NCBI RefSeq assembly: GCF_031599675.1
Contig: NZ_CP134223.1
Coordinates: 4,712,001-4,776,000, forward strand
Reading direction: 5' to 3'
DNA length: 64,000 nt
Source: Paenibacillus pedocola
Lineage (GTDB): Bacteria > Bacillota > Bacilli > Paenibacillales > Paenibacillaceae
Every line of letters begins with the position of its first letter. The first letter of the stretch is position 1. Positions 24,507 through 33,602 of this stretch are shown here, in pieces. The notes under the pieces were generated by a model. The model was not told the origin of the DNA and did no database searches. It saw only the letters and a list, made by a program, of their open reading frames with translations. Made by a program: the position numbers and the translations under genes.

Positions 24507-25787
24507 TTACGCTTTAGTCCATACCTCTTTGCCGTCAACCCAAGTCTTAACCGGCCAGCCCTTCAGCTTCCAGCCGGTGAAAGGAGTATTGCGTCCTTTG
24601 CTGGCAAAAGCAGCCGGGTCTACCACTTGCTCTTCGTTCAGATCAATCAGTGTTAAATCAGCAGGTGCTCCTACCGCAAGACTGCCTGTATTCAGCCGGA
24701 ACACGCGGGCCGGATCAGCAGTCATCCGCTGTACCAGCAGTGACAGATCCCATTTGCCTGTAGCCACAAAAGCGGTATACAGCAGCGGGAAGGCTGTCTC
24801 GAAGCCGACGATGCCAAACGGGGCAAGCTGCATGCCCTTTGCCTTCTCTTCTTCACTGTGCGGCGCATGGTCGGTTACGATGATATCCAGTGTGCCGTCC
24901 AGTAACCCTTCAATGCAGGCTTCCACATCGCGGCGCGAGCGTAGCGGCGGGTTCATTTTCCAGTTGGCATCAAGCCCTGGAATATCTTCCTCTGAGAGCA
25001 GCAAATGATGCGGACACACCTCAGCGGTCACTTTGATGCCGATTTGCTTAGCCTGGCGGATCAGCCGCACCGATTGCTCCGTGCTGACATGGCACACATG
25101 GTAGTGAACCCCTGTCGCTTCGGCGAGCAGAATATCGCGTCCGACATGAATGGCTTCCGACTCATTGGGAATCCCCTTCAGTCCGTGCTTCGTTGCGAAG
25201 GTGCCTTCGTTGACCGCACATCCTTCTACCAGTGAATCATCCTCACAGTGGGCGATGACCGGCATATCTAAGTCTGCTGCCAGCTTCATTGCATTCTTCA
25301 TCATTTGGGCAGTCTGTACGCCTACACCGTCATCGGTAAAGCCAATCGCTCCGGCTTCCTTCAATGCGGCAAAGTCCGTCAGCTCGCGGCCAAGCTCATT
25401 TTTGGTGATCGCCGCATAAGGCAGCACTTTAACGAGTCCGGCTTCGCGCGCTTTGTCTTTAACAAGCTCCACGATCTCCGGGGTGTCTGTCACCGGGCGG
25501 GTGTTCGGCATGCAGGCGATCGTGGTAAATCCGCCCTTGGCCGCCGATAAAGCACCGGTTGCAATCGTTTCTTTATGCTCAAAGCCAGGCTCGCGCAGAT
25601 GCACATGCATGTCAATCAGGCCGGGAGTCAGCAGCTTGCCTTCAGCTTCTACAATCTCTGCAGATGCATCAGCAGCCGGCAGGTCACTTTCGATCGCTGT
25701 AATCATTCCGTCCTGAACTACGATATGCTTGATTTCCAGTTCGCCTTCTTTGTTCAATACGCTGGCGTTTCTAATGATCACTGTCAT
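24507..25787 (-). CDS. pyrC: Dihydroorotase
   Basis: ATG 25787 follows AAAAGGAGAATC; 426 residues, type I dihydroorotase as in Bacillus. Metal-binding DMHVHLREPG is at about 58-67, HCEDD and HVCHVSTEQS supply further His ligands, and VTDHAPHS has the catalytic Asp. It closes carbamoyl aspartate to dihydroorotate. The gene is the third of the operon, 119 bases after pyrB. Confidence 0.97.
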   Translation of the reverse strand: MTVIIRNASVLNKEGELEIKHIVVQDGMITAIESDLPAADASAEIVEAEGKLLTPGLIDMHVHLREPGFEHKETIATGALSAAKGGFTTIACMPNTRPVTDTPEIVELVKDKAREAGLVKVLPYAAITKNELGRELTDFAALKEAGAIGFTDDGVGVQTAQMMKNAMKLAADLDMPVIAHCEDDSLVEGCAVNEGTFATKHGLKGIPNESEAIHVGRDILLAEATGVHYHVCHVSTEQSVRLIRQAKQIGIKVTAEVCPHHLLLSEEDIPGLDANWKMNPPLRSRRDVEACIEGLLDGTLDIIVTDHAPHSEEEKAKGMQLAPFGIVGFETAFPLLYTAFVATGKWDLSLLVQRMTADPARVFRLNTGSLAVGAPADLTLIDLNEEQVVDPAAFASKGRNTPFTGWKLKGWPVKTWVDGKEVWTKA

Positions 25788-25906
25788 GATTCTCCTTTTG
25801 CCCGCAAGCCGCAGCTGCAAGCTCTCTCGTTATTATATAATAAAAATTCATCTTTGTGTATATTTATTAATACATTTATGTCAGGTTTTTATGAGTTCCC
25901 TTCCGG

Positions 25907-26815
25907 TTACAGAAGCGCACGTTCCATCACGGCCATTCTGACCGGCACCCCGTTTGCCATCTGTGGGAAAATCCGCGACTGGCTGCTCTCCACTACTGCA
26001 TCGTCAATTTCCACATTGCGGTTAACCGGCGCCGGATGCATGATGATGGTATTCTTGTCCAGTTTCGCCGCGCGTTCCTCGGTAAGTCCATACTGCTTGC
26101 GGTATTCTTCGGCTGACTGCAGGATGCCCGTGGCATGGCGTTCCAGCTGCACGCGCAGCATCATAACCACATCGGCCTTCAGTGCCTCCTCCATTGTTAC
26201 ATAAGGTGCGTACTGTGCCAGTTCCGGGGCCTTCATACTGTCTGGTGCACAGAACTGCACCTTCGCGCCCATCTTCGTTAGTCCCCAGAGGTTCGAGCGC
26301 GCTACGCGACTATGCATAATGTCTCCTATAATTGAAACTTTCAGGCCCTTCAGCTCGCCAAAATTTTTGGTCATCGTATACATGTCCAGCAGCGCCTGCG
26401 TCGGATGCTCGTTGTTCCCGTCCCCTGCATTAACCAGCGGTATGGATACCTTCTCCGACAGCTGCTGCAGGACACCTGCAGGCTTCAAACGCACAACTCC
26501 GGCGTCGATCCCCATCGATTCCAGCGTACGGACTGTATCGTAGATCGACTCGCCTTTTTCTACACTGGAAGCCGCCGCTGTGAAGTTCAGCACCTGAACC
26601 CCCAGGCGTTTCTCGGCCATTTCAAAGGAAAAGCGGGTTCGCGTGCTATTCTCAAAAAACATATTGGCTACAAAGTGCGACTTCAGCACCGGGTTCAGCT
26701 TCTCGCTCTGATTGTCCCAGTAGGCCGTTCTGTTCAAAAGCTGTAGAATCTCTGTCCGGTCCAGCTCCTTAATCCCCAGCAGACTGCGTTCCTTCACCTT
26801 GGTTGCTGTCATCAT
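25907..26815 (-). CDS. pyrB: Aspartate carbamoyltransferase catalytic subunit
   Basis: 302 residues. The carbamoyl-phosphate site is STRTRFSFE (about 56-64), and the aspartate site includes HPAPVNRNVEI. No regulatory subunit gene (pyrI) is present, as expected in Firmicutes. The start follows GGAGGAACGATAACA. The pyrR stop is two bases upstream. Confidence 0.97.
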   Translation of the reverse strand: MMTATKVKERSLLGIKELDRTEILQLLNRTAYWDNQSEKLNPVLKSHFVANMFFENSTRTRFSFEMAEKRLGVQVLNFTAAASSVEKGESIYDTVRTLESMGIDAGVVRLKPAGVLQQLSEKVSIPLVNAGDGNNEHPTQALLDMYTMTKNFGELKGLKVSIIGDIMHSRVARSNLWGLTKMGAKVQFCAPDSMKAPELAQYAPYVTMEEALKADVVMMLRVQLERHATGILQSAEEYRKQYGLTEERAAKLDKNTIIMHPAPVNRNVEIDDAVVESSQSRIFPQMANGVPVRMAVMERALL

Positions 26816-26817
26816 TG

Positions 26818-27396
26818 TTATCGTTCCTCCCGGTTCGAAATAATGTAAACCTCGTCTCTGCCGTCATATTCCGTCAGCGCCACTTCGATTTGCTCATGTC
26901 TGGAGGTCGGTACGTTTTTGCCGATGTAGTCCGGCCGGATCGGCAGCTCGCGGTGTCCGCGGTCGGCCAGCACAGCTAGCTGGATCATCCGCGGCCGTCC
27001 GCAATCCATCAGCGCATCCATTGCAGCGCGGATCGTACGGCCGGTGTAGAGCACATCGTCGAACAAAATCACTTTTTTGTCACGGATGCCGCTGGTGCCG
27101 GTGGGTAGTGTCACATTGCTCTCCACGACCGCCCGGTCCATTGCTTCCCGGTTGTCGCCGCCTTCGCGGTCATCCCTGTAATGCGTAATGTCGAGCTCTC
27201 CCCAAGGGATATCAACACCCTCGATCTCTTTGATTCGTTCCGCGATCCGCTGTGCCAGGTACACCCCGCGTGTGCGGATGCCGATCAGCAGGCAATTCTC
27301 AATCCCTTTGTTCTTCTCCAAAATTTCATGTGCAATGCGCGACAGCGCCCGGCGGATTGCCGTCTCATCCATAATTACATTCTTCTCGGTATACAT
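26818..27396 (-). CDS. pyrR: PyrR: pyr attenuation regulator / uracil phosphoribosyltransferase
   Basis: The start is ATG 27396, after GAGAGGATGG, giving 192 residues, close to the 181 of Bacillus subtilis. The PRPP-binding motif is VILFDDVLYTGRTIRAA and the RNA-binding basic patch lies around RTRGVYLAQRIAERIKE. UMP-bound PyrR holds the anti-antiterminator in the leader RNA and favours termination. A PyrR site and an attenuator are both present upstream, so the loop is complete in this window. Confidence 0.97.
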   Translation of the reverse strand: MYTEKNVIMDETAIRRALSRIAHEILEKNKGIENCLLIGIRTRGVYLAQRIAERIKEIEGVDIPWGELDITHYRDDREGGDNREAMDRAVVESNVTLPTGTSGIRDKKVILFDDVLYTGRTIRAAMDALMDCGRPRMIQLAVLADRGHRELPIRPDYIGKNVPTSRHEQIEVALTEYDGRDEVYIISNREER

Positions 27397-27443
27397 TATC
27401 CAGCCATCCTCTCGCTTGTACGCCCGTTCAAGCTCCCGGAAAT

Positions 27444-27476
27444 CAAAAAACTCCTTGCCCGAAGCAGGCAAGGAGT
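27444..27476 (-). terminator. pyr operon leader attenuator
   Basis: On the minus strand ACTCCTTGCC-tgcttc-GGCAAGGAGT is followed by TTTTTTGATTT, 48 bases before pyrR. It is the conditional terminator controlled by PyrR. Confidence 0.9.
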
Positions 27477-27583
27477 GAAATCCGCAGATTACTAAAGATG
27501 GCGTGTCCGCGCGCATAAAAAGGCCCTCCGTACTCATACGGATTCCTTCCTAAGTCGCGAACCTCGATTCACGTTACCTTGCC

Positions 27584-27597
27584 AGCCTCACGGGACT
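27584..27597 (-). promoter_or_regulatory. PyrR RNA-binding loop
   Basis: AGTCCCGTGAGGCT agrees at all 14 positions with the PyrR site ARUCCNGNGAGGYU. The flanking CAG and CTG close the hairpin. It starts about 23 bases after the predicted transcription start. Confidence 0.93.
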
Positions 27598-27626
27598 GAA
27601 TTAAAGGCGCATATTCATTTAAGAGA

Positions 27627-27655
27627 ATTATGACAGATGTTGAGGCGGGTGTCAA
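27627..27655 (-). promoter_or_regulatory. SigA promoter of the pyr operon
   Basis: TTGACA (27650-27655), 17 bases, CATAAT (27627-27632), read on the minus strand. The start site is expected near 27620, which gives a leader of about 220 bases. Confidence 0.85.
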
Positions 27656-27862
27656 ACTGGGAAAGATTTCTTTGGATTGTTGGGGCGCGGTTAGGTGATG
27701 GGCGCTGCTGCGGGGATTTTGGACTTCCGGCCGCTGTTGTCTCCAGATTTATTTGAATTGATCCGCATAGCGGATTAAATCTGGAGACAAAGGCGGACGC
27801 TACCGCTCCTACAGTTCCAAAATCCCCTCCGCGCTTCCACCTAACCGAAACCTTTCCCAGTT
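27655..27862. repeat. 208-bp near-palindromic intergenic element
   Basis: Left arm 27655-27751 and right arm 27776-27862 are imperfect inverted copies. Shared blocks from outside in: AACTGGGAAAG, GGTTAGGTG, GGGGATTTTGGA and TTGTCTCCAGATTTA. The centre holds its own hairpin ATCCGC-ATA-GCGGAT. No open frame with a ribosome-binding site is inside. Its edge touches the -35 of the pyr promoter. It could be a MITE-like or REP-like dispersed element or a structured RNA. Confidence 0.75.
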
Positions 27863-27916
27863 CGAAGGAGAGGGGCAGCAGGTTATAACGGCTGGGCTGG
27901 GCTACCAGCGTTACCG

Positions 27917-28011
27917 GCAAAAAAGCAAAAATCAAAAAGCAAAAATCAAAAAGCAAAAATCAAAAAGCAAAAATCAAAAACAAAAAGCAAAAAGCAAAAA
28001 GCAAAAGCAAA
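27917..28011. repeat. A-rich tandem repeat (14-bp and 7-bp units)
   Basis: About four copies of GCAAAAATCAAAAA pass into three or more copies of GCAAAAA. It lies between the 208-bp element and the GyrI-like gene and has no coding potential. Confidence 0.9.
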
Positions 28012-28044
28012 CGATATCAGCGGCAAAAAGCACGCCAGCTTTTT

Positions 28045-28686
28045 TTATCTTGCTTGCCGAACAGGATGCCGCAGAATTGTCTTCAGCTTGGCAGTCTCTG
28101 TTTTACGGGGGTCAGAGAGGTATATTTCATGATGCCGTCTGACATCTGACAGATCGCACAGCAGATCATGCTCTGCGATATAGCGGTTCATTTTGGCAAC
28201 AGTTGCAGGCTCGTCATCAAAGCTTCCGATATGCATACACTGCACGCATAGTCCCTCTGTGAATGTAACAAGTCCAGCCTTGGAGACATCAACCTGCGGC
28301 TTTTTACGTTTCACTGCTTCAACCGCGGCGGCAAATACTTGTTCATTCACGAAATCTGGCTGGCGGATCATAGCTGTCCAGCTGAAGGTGTCCTTGCTCA
28401 TGAGGTCTACTCCCCGGAGACCCTCCTGCCACCACAGCCCTTCCAGCGGGGGCACCACATACTCGAAGTAGCCGTGCGGCGCTGGCCCATTTTTGGGTGA
28501 CATTTTAATCGTATAGGATAGGGCATATAGCGTCTCCACTGCCTTTTGATATTCACCCTCCGGATCATTCGGGTTGCCGTACCCGTTCACCTGAATAAAG
28601 GTCATCGCCGGAACGTCAATGATGCCGGGTTCAGTCTTTGGCTGATATAGCTCTTTATTGGATTTTTTATAATCAATTTTGTCCAT
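28045..28686 (-). CDS. GyrI-like small-molecule-binding domain protein
   Basis: 213 residues with the GyrI-like/SHS2 pattern of a large Bacillus-Paenibacillus family: FIQVNGYGNPND near the start, KNGPAPHGYFEYVVPPLEGLWW at about 64-85, and a C-terminal RRHHEIYLSDPRKTETAKLKTILRHPV. Such proteins bind small hydrophobic compounds in a pocket and some hydrolyse or sequester toxins. No DNA-binding domain is attached. Specific ligand unknown. The gene is alone. Confidence 0.85.
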   Translation of the reverse strand: MDKIDYKKSNKELYQPKTEPGIIDVPAMTFIQVNGYGNPNDPEGEYQKAVETLYALSYTIKMSPKNGPAPHGYFEYVVPPLEGLWWQEGLRGVDLMSKDTFSWTAMIRQPDFVNEQVFAAAVEAVKRKKPQVDVSKAGLVTFTEGLCVQCMHIGSFDDEPATVAKMNRYIAEHDLLCDLSDVRRHHEIYLSDPRKTETAKLKTILRHPVRQAR

Positions 28687-28843
28687 ATTTACTCCCCTTT
28701 GTATATGTTTAGATTGCTTTATATTTCTATTCTATCAGCCCTAAATAGACATCTGTATGTCATATTCCAAGGAGGCGGAAATTCAGTTTTCACTTTTTTA
28801 CTCTTCCCATCCCGGTCTGTTATGATGAAATTGGAGGCGACTG

Positions 28844-29413
28844 ATGATGAACATGGAGCTAATAACAATTACACATTGGGATGATAAGCTGTGGAGATCC
28901 ATCGAGCCGGTATACCGGGAGGCTTTTCCCAGCGGGGCGAAACCGGAAGGCATCCTGCGCAGTATGCTGGACCGGGGAATTGCCCATATCCATGCAGGCC
29001 TTATAGATGGTCAAGCAGCCGCAATGGCTGTAACGGGAATGGTTGATGGAGCGGAAGGGAAACGTCTTATTATAGATTATCTGGCGGTTAGCCGGGAGCT
29101 GCGCGGCCGGGGGGCCGGGACGGTGTTTCTGGATCTGATCATAGACTGGGCAAAACAAACTAATAACGTACTTGGCGTCATTATAGAGGCAGAATCGGGG
29201 AGCTCGGAGACTCATGCACAGCGTATTCACTTCTGGGAGAAAAACGGGTTCATCCTAACCCCTTATGTACATCAGTATATCTGGGTGCCTGAGCCTTATC
29301 AGGCCATGCTGAAGCCGCTGGAGCAGAGCGTACAGGTGGAGGATAATGGTGAGTCCCTGTTCCGCTATATTAATAATTTCCACAAAAAAGCCTACCGGCC
29401 GCCCGCAAAATAA
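28844..29413 (+). CDS. GNAT-family N-acetyltransferase
   Basis: ATG 28844 follows TTGGAGGCGACTG; three methionines lie close together, so the exact start is uncertain by a few residues. The 189-residue product has motif A (IIDYLAVSRELRGRGAGTVFLDLI, with the RGRGAG pyrophosphate loop) and an FWEKNGF motif B. The acceptor is not known. It is isolated, with about 290 bases downstream that hold no feature I can support. Confidence 0.88.
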   Translation: MMNMELITITHWDDKLWRSIEPVYREAFPSGAKPEGILRSMLDRGIAHIHAGLIDGQAAAMAVTGMVDGAEGKRLIIDYLAVSRELRGRGAGTVFLDLIIDWAKQTNNVLGVIIEAESGSSETHAQRIHFWEKNGFILTPYVHQYIWVPEPYQAMLKPLEQSVQVEDNGESLFRYINNFHKKAYRPPAK

Positions 29414-29705
29414 AACGGTACAGCAGTGGGATTTTCTCCATCTAAATTTTTCCAGAAGGAAGGAAGGGAGAAGCTAGTTAGATATTCTCCCACTAATACC
29501 TCACATGAAGGCTCATATCAGCATTTCCAGTGAGATTAGCGTGACTTTTCCCACTATATTAATTGAACCTAAAAATAAATAGTTAAGGACAAGTGGCTGA
29601 AGGATTTGCTGATCCCACAATTGCACGTGGTAATTCAGCTAATCAATAGACGAAGCGTTCACTTTCTGCAGCAGATCTCCAAGTTTAATATACCAAGCCG
29701 CAAAA

Positions 29706-29741
29706 AAAGCCGCCGCAGTGAAAACTGCGGCGGCTTTAGTA
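29706..29741 (-). terminator. Terminator of dapL
   Basis: On the minus strand GCCGCCGCAGT-TTTC-ACTGCGGCGGC is followed by TTTTTTT. Confidence 0.92.
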
Positions 29742-30995
29742 TTAAAATTCGAATTCAACGTCGCTCAGACGTCTTTGAATTTCGGAGATTACACGTTTCT
29801 CTTCTTCCTCGCCTTTGGCTACGAAAGTAACGGAGAAGCGTACGAATGGGCCGGCATCGTCCCAAGGCACGGTGGAGATCAGCTTCTCGCGGATCAGGAA
29901 CTGCGAGAAATCTTCGCCGGATTCAAAGCGGCGTCCGCCTTTAACACCTTTAGGTGCAGCTACATACAGGAAGAACGAGCCCTTCGGCTTCTCAGCTTTG
30001 AAGCCCAGGCTGTTCAGCGCATCCACCAGCATGTTGTGGCGGCGGGAATACTTGGCGGCAATGGCTTCGGTGATCTGCGGATTCGCCAGACCGTAAGCAG
30101 CAGCCTTTTGAATGGCAATGAACTGACCGGAGTCATTATTATCCTTCACGTCACTGAATGCCTTCACAACCAGCGGATTGCCGGCTACGAATCCGATTCT
30201 CCAGCCAGTCATGTTATAGGACTTGGAAAGGGAGTGCAGTTCTACGCCGACATCCTTCGCGCCCGGTACGGACAGGAAGCTCAGCGGCTTCACGCCATCA
30301 TAAGTCAAGGCTGCGTAAGGAGCGTCATGGATGACTACGACATTATATTTTTTGGCCCAGTCTACAACGGCGCTGAAAAATTCAGGCGTTGCGCTTGCGC
30401 CGGTAGGGTTGTTCGGATAGTTCAGATAGAGCAGCTTTGCCTTACGGGCGATGTCTTCCGGAATGGAGTTCAGGTCAGGCAGGAAATTGTTTTCCTTCTT
30501 AAGTTCCACTGTATAGACTTGTCCGCCTAGGTATTTGGTGTGGGTGCCCAGCACCGGATAACCCGGAATGGTCATGATTGTGATATCGCCCGGATTGATG
30601 AAGCAGGATGGCAGCATCGCCAAAGCCGGCTTCGAACCGATGGAGTGAACCACTTCGTTTACTGGATCAATGCCGTCAACCTGGAATACTTCCTTCAGGT
30701 AAGCGGCAGCCGCTGCTTTGAATTCAGGAATACCGTTATCGGAATAACCGCGGTTTTCTTCTTTGGCAGCTTCGAGGGCAAGCTTGGCGACAATGCCTTC
30801 ATCAGCCATTTCGTCAGGTTCGCCTACGCCCATGTCAATCAGTTCAATGTTAGGAAAATCCTGCTTCGCCGAAGCCTTAGCGCGTTTGATTTTCTCAAAT
30901 TTATAAATGTTAGTATCTTTGCCGTAGTTCGCGCCGCCGATGCGGTCTGCAAAATTAGTCTGAATGAAGGTGTTCTGATATTGTTCAATACTCAT
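29742..30995 (-). CDS. dapL: LL-diaminopimelate aminotransferase-like class I/II aminotransferase
   Basis: ATG 30995 follows AGGAGATGAG; 417 residues. PLP fold type I: the Schiff-base lysine is in SLSKSYNMTGWRIGF, with YPNNPTGA and HDAPYAALTYDG upstream. The N-terminus (IYKFEKIKRAK, PNIELIDMGVGEPDE) and length match proteins named DapL in Paenibacillus. DapL turns tetrahydrodipicolinate directly into LL-DAP. The family is broad, so another amino acid or keto acid substrate is possible. The nearby murE has the meso-DAP signature, consistent with a DAP role. Confidence 0.8.
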   Translation of the reverse strand: MSIEQYQNTFIQTNFADRIGGANYGKDTNIYKFEKIKRAKASAKQDFPNIELIDMGVGEPDEMADEGIVAKLALEAAKEENRGYSDNGIPEFKAAAAAYLKEVFQVDGIDPVNEVVHSIGSKPALAMLPSCFINPGDITIMTIPGYPVLGTHTKYLGGQVYTVELKKENNFLPDLNSIPEDIARKAKLLYLNYPNNPTGASATPEFFSAVVDWAKKYNVVVIHDAPYAALTYDGVKPLSFLSVPGAKDVGVELHSLSKSYNMTGWRIGFVAGNPLVVKAFSDVKDNNDSGQFIAIQKAAAYGLANPQITEAIAAKYSRRHNMLVDALNSLGFKAEKPKGSFFLYVAAPKGVKGGRRFESGEDFSQFLIREKLISTVPWDDAGPFVRFSVTFVAKGEEEEKRVISEIQRRLSDVEFEF

Positions 30996-31117
30996 AATCT
31001 CGTTCTCATCTCCTGGCATTTTTTGTAACCCATGATTGATTATCTTTACATCTTATATCCTAAATATGAAGGAAAGCCGCCTTCAAAACCATGGATTTAT
31101 CATCACTTCATTTGTAC

Positions 31118-32092
31118 TTATCTGCTGCGCAGTGTAAACAGCACTTCTTCCATATCTGCAGGAATCGGTCTGCTATATTCCATATACTGTCCTGTCGAAG
31201 GATGCACGAAGCCCAGTACAGCGGCATGCAGAGCCTGTCCATTCATGGTGATCCCTTTACTGCGCCCGTATACCGGATCTCCGACCAGCGGATGACCGAT
31301 AAACTTCATATGCACGCGGATCTGGTGTGTACGCCCCGTCTCCAGCTGCAGCTCCAGCAGGGTACAATCGCCAAAGCGCTCCAGCACGGTAAAATGCGTC
31401 ACCGACCGCTTGCTGTTCTTCTCGGTTACCGTATACAACTTGCGGTCATGGGGATCGCGGCCGATCGGCGCGTCCACAGTTCCCTTGTCATGCGAAAGGT
31501 TGCCGTGCACTACAGCGATATAGCGGCGCGTTACGCTGTGCTCTTTGAGCTGGGCGGCAAGCGAGGCATGACTGGCGTCATTCTTGGCTGCCATAATCAG
31601 GCCTGAGGTGTCCTTATCGATGCGGTGCACAATGCCCGGGCGGATCTCACCGTTAATGCCGGACAGATCCTTGCAGTGATGCATCAGCGCATTGACCAGG
31701 GTGCCCGAAGGATGCCCTGCTGCCGGATGGACAACCATGCCGCGCGGCTTGTTGACAACAATGACATCGCTGTCCTCGTAAACGACGTCAAGCGGAATAT
31801 CTTCCGCCACCAGATCGGTCACTTCCGCCTCTGGAACGGTAACCGCCACAACATCGCCTTCAGTCAGCTTATAATTCGCTTTTACAGGAGCGCCGTTTAC
31901 CGTAACATGTCCGCTGCTGATCCACAGCTGCACCTGAGAACGGGAAATATCTTCTTCCCAGGACTCGGTGATATATTTATCGATCCGTTCCTTGGCATTT
32001 TCTGCAATAACCGTCCATTCGGTGACGTCCTTATCTTCTTCGGAGGCGGCCCCAGCCGCCATCTCTTTGACGTCCTTATTCAAATCATTCAT
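31118..32092 (-). CDS. rluD: RluD-family 23S rRNA pseudouridine synthase
   Basis: 324 residues: a charged N-terminal extension, an S4 RNA-binding domain at about 30-90 (RIDKYITESWEEDISRSQVQLWISSGHVTVNG), and the pseudouridine synthase core with catalytic Asp159 in HRIDKDTSG. RluD modifies helix 69 uridines of 23S rRNA. The start overlaps the lspA stop by eight bases, the ylyB arrangement of Bacillus. Confidence 0.94.
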   Translation of the reverse strand: MNDLNKDVKEMAAGAASEEDKDVTEWTVIAENAKERIDKYITESWEEDISRSQVQLWISSGHVTVNGAPVKANYKLTEGDVVAVTVPEAEVTDLVAEDIPLDVVYEDSDVIVVNKPRGMVVHPAAGHPSGTLVNALMHHCKDLSGINGEIRPGIVHRIDKDTSGLIMAAKNDASHASLAAQLKEHSVTRRYIAVVHGNLSHDKGTVDAPIGRDPHDRKLYTVTEKNSKRSVTHFTVLERFGDCTLLELQLETGRTHQIRVHMKFIGHPLVGDPVYGRSKGITMNGQALHAAVLGFVHPSTGQYMEYSRPIPADMEEVLFTLRSR

Positions 32093-32600
32093 TCCCTTCT
32101 TTGACTTCCTTGGATTCCTTGACCTCGATGATATCTTCTCCGCCCTTCATGTCACGCAGCGTATCGAGAATAATCAGCGCTACCCCAATCACGATGCAGG
32201 AGTCGGCCACATTGAAAATCGGGAAGGTATAGCTGCCGAAATTGAACATCAGGAAGTCTACAACTTCGCCGTTCAGTAAACGGTCCAAAAAGTTGCCAAC
32301 CGCTCCGCCAAGCACAAGTGCCAGCGCAGTAGGCAGCAGTTTGCGGGTCTTCCGGGCTTTGTTCAGGTACCAGACGATACCGACAACAACAATAACCGTA
32401 ATCAAAATGAAGAACCACTGCTGTCCTTCAAGAATTCCGAAAGCGGCTCCACGATTGCGGTGAGAGGTAATAATAAAGAAATCCTTAATAACCGGAATCT
32501 GCTCAGCGATCTCCAGCCGGGTAGCAATGACATATTTGGTACCCTGGTCAATCAAAAATACAATAAGCGCAATCAGAAAGTACACCACAGAAGTTGTCAC
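32085..32600 (-). CDS. lspA: Lipoprotein signal peptidase II
   Basis: 171 residues with four membrane helices (about 5-20, 60-78, 90-105, 132-150). The catalytic aspartates are Asp106 in GNFLDR and Asp133 in FNVADS. It removes the signal peptide from prolipoproteins such as the lipoprotein at 4554-5207. The charged C-terminal tail (KESKEVKEGNE) overlaps the start of rluD. Confidence 0.97.
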   Translation of the reverse strand: MTTSVVYFLIALIVFLIDQGTKYVIATRLEIAEQIPVIKDFFIITSHRNRGAAFGILEGQQWFFILITVIVVVGIVWYLNKARKTRKLLPTALALVLGGAVGNFLDRLLNGEVVDFLMFNFGSYTFPIFNVADSCIVIGVALIILDTLRDMKGGEDIIEVKESKEVKEGNE

Positions 32601-32823
32601 TCCGTTCTTATTTTTCCCGCAGACGCGGTACGAATACTGAATAAAGACTTGTATATTGTAGCACAGGCCTCAAGAACCCGTCCATCGCAGGCCTTTAGCA
32701 ATCGGGCTCTTGCTCAGAACTATTTTCCAGCGGTAAAATAACGTTCCTCAGGTCAAGCTATCAAAGGAAGAACCGGTGAAAGCTGCCGGTAAGCATCAGC
32801 ACCTGAAAGGAGCATAGGGCCCT

Positions 32824-33555
32824 ATGAGCCGACTGACACCACAGCAGCTTGGAGAGCTGCATACCGCACTGCTTCAGCAGCAGCAGGAAATCAGCCACCG
32901 TCTGCAAAACAACGGGCATTATGGACTGCAGGAATCACTGCGGGATAACACTGGAGAGCTGTCCACCAACGACAATCATCCCGGCGATGCCGCAACGGAG
33001 CTGTATCACCGATCCATGGACATTTCCCTTGTGGAACGGGATGAACATGAGCTCGAGGAAATCGATGATGCCCTGAAAGCGATGGATGAGGGCAGCTACG
33101 GCAGCTGCGCCGTCTGTGGGCAGGACATTCCATATGAACGCTTGTCCGTTGTCCCTGCAACCCGGTATTGCAAAGAGCATAATCCCCGCCAGTTTTCCCC
33201 GTTCACACGGCCGGCGGAAGAAGAATTTCTGTCGCCTCCATATGGACGGACCAGCCTCGATGAACGGGACGAGCAAAACGGCTTCGACGGCGAAGACGCC
33301 TGGCAGATTGTTGAAAGCTATGGCAGCTCAAACTCCCCGGCCATGGCCGAAGATAATGAGATCCGCTCGTATAATGACATGGAGATCGAAGCCGATGAGA
33401 CCGAAGGCTTTGTAGAACCATGGGAAAATTTTGTCGCCACGGATATTGCCGGCAATCATCTCACCATAATCAAAGGAAACAGCTACCGTCACTATATGGA
33501 TTCCGAGGAAGGCAGCTATCTCCTGGATCCGAATCGAAAAACAGACAGGGAGTAG
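32824..33555 (+). CDS. YteA/DksA-type C4 zinc-finger protein
   Basis: ATG 32824 follows GAAAGGAGCATA; 243 residues. The N-terminal helical hairpin is followed by a zinc finger C95-x2-C98 and C116-x2-H119 (CAVCG, RYCKEH), so one cysteine is a histidine. The C-terminal half is acidic and ends in a YRHYMDSEEGSYLLDPN motif typical of the YteA sporulation group. It occupies the ylyA position between ileS and lspA but is read in the opposite direction. An RNA-polymerase-binding role is inferred from the DksA relation. Confidence 0.86.
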   Translation: MSRLTPQQLGELHTALLQQQQEISHRLQNNGHYGLQESLRDNTGELSTNDNHPGDAATELYHRSMDISLVERDEHELEEIDDALKAMDEGSYGSCAVCGQDIPYERLSVVPATRYCKEHNPRQFSPFTRPAEEEFLSPPYGRTSLDERDEQNGFDGEDAWQIVESYGSSNSPAMAEDNEIRSYNDMEIEADETEGFVEPWENFVATDIAGNHLTIIKGNSYRHYMDSEEGSYLLDPNRKTDRE

Positions 33556-33602
33556 CCATGGGCTGCTCCTTTTTCTCACAAATAACTCATAAGACTGCCC
33601 CG

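Noticed and set aside
29414..29705. Intergenic region after the second GNAT gene
   Set aside because: I looked for small frames, tRNAs and structured RNAs and found none that I can support.
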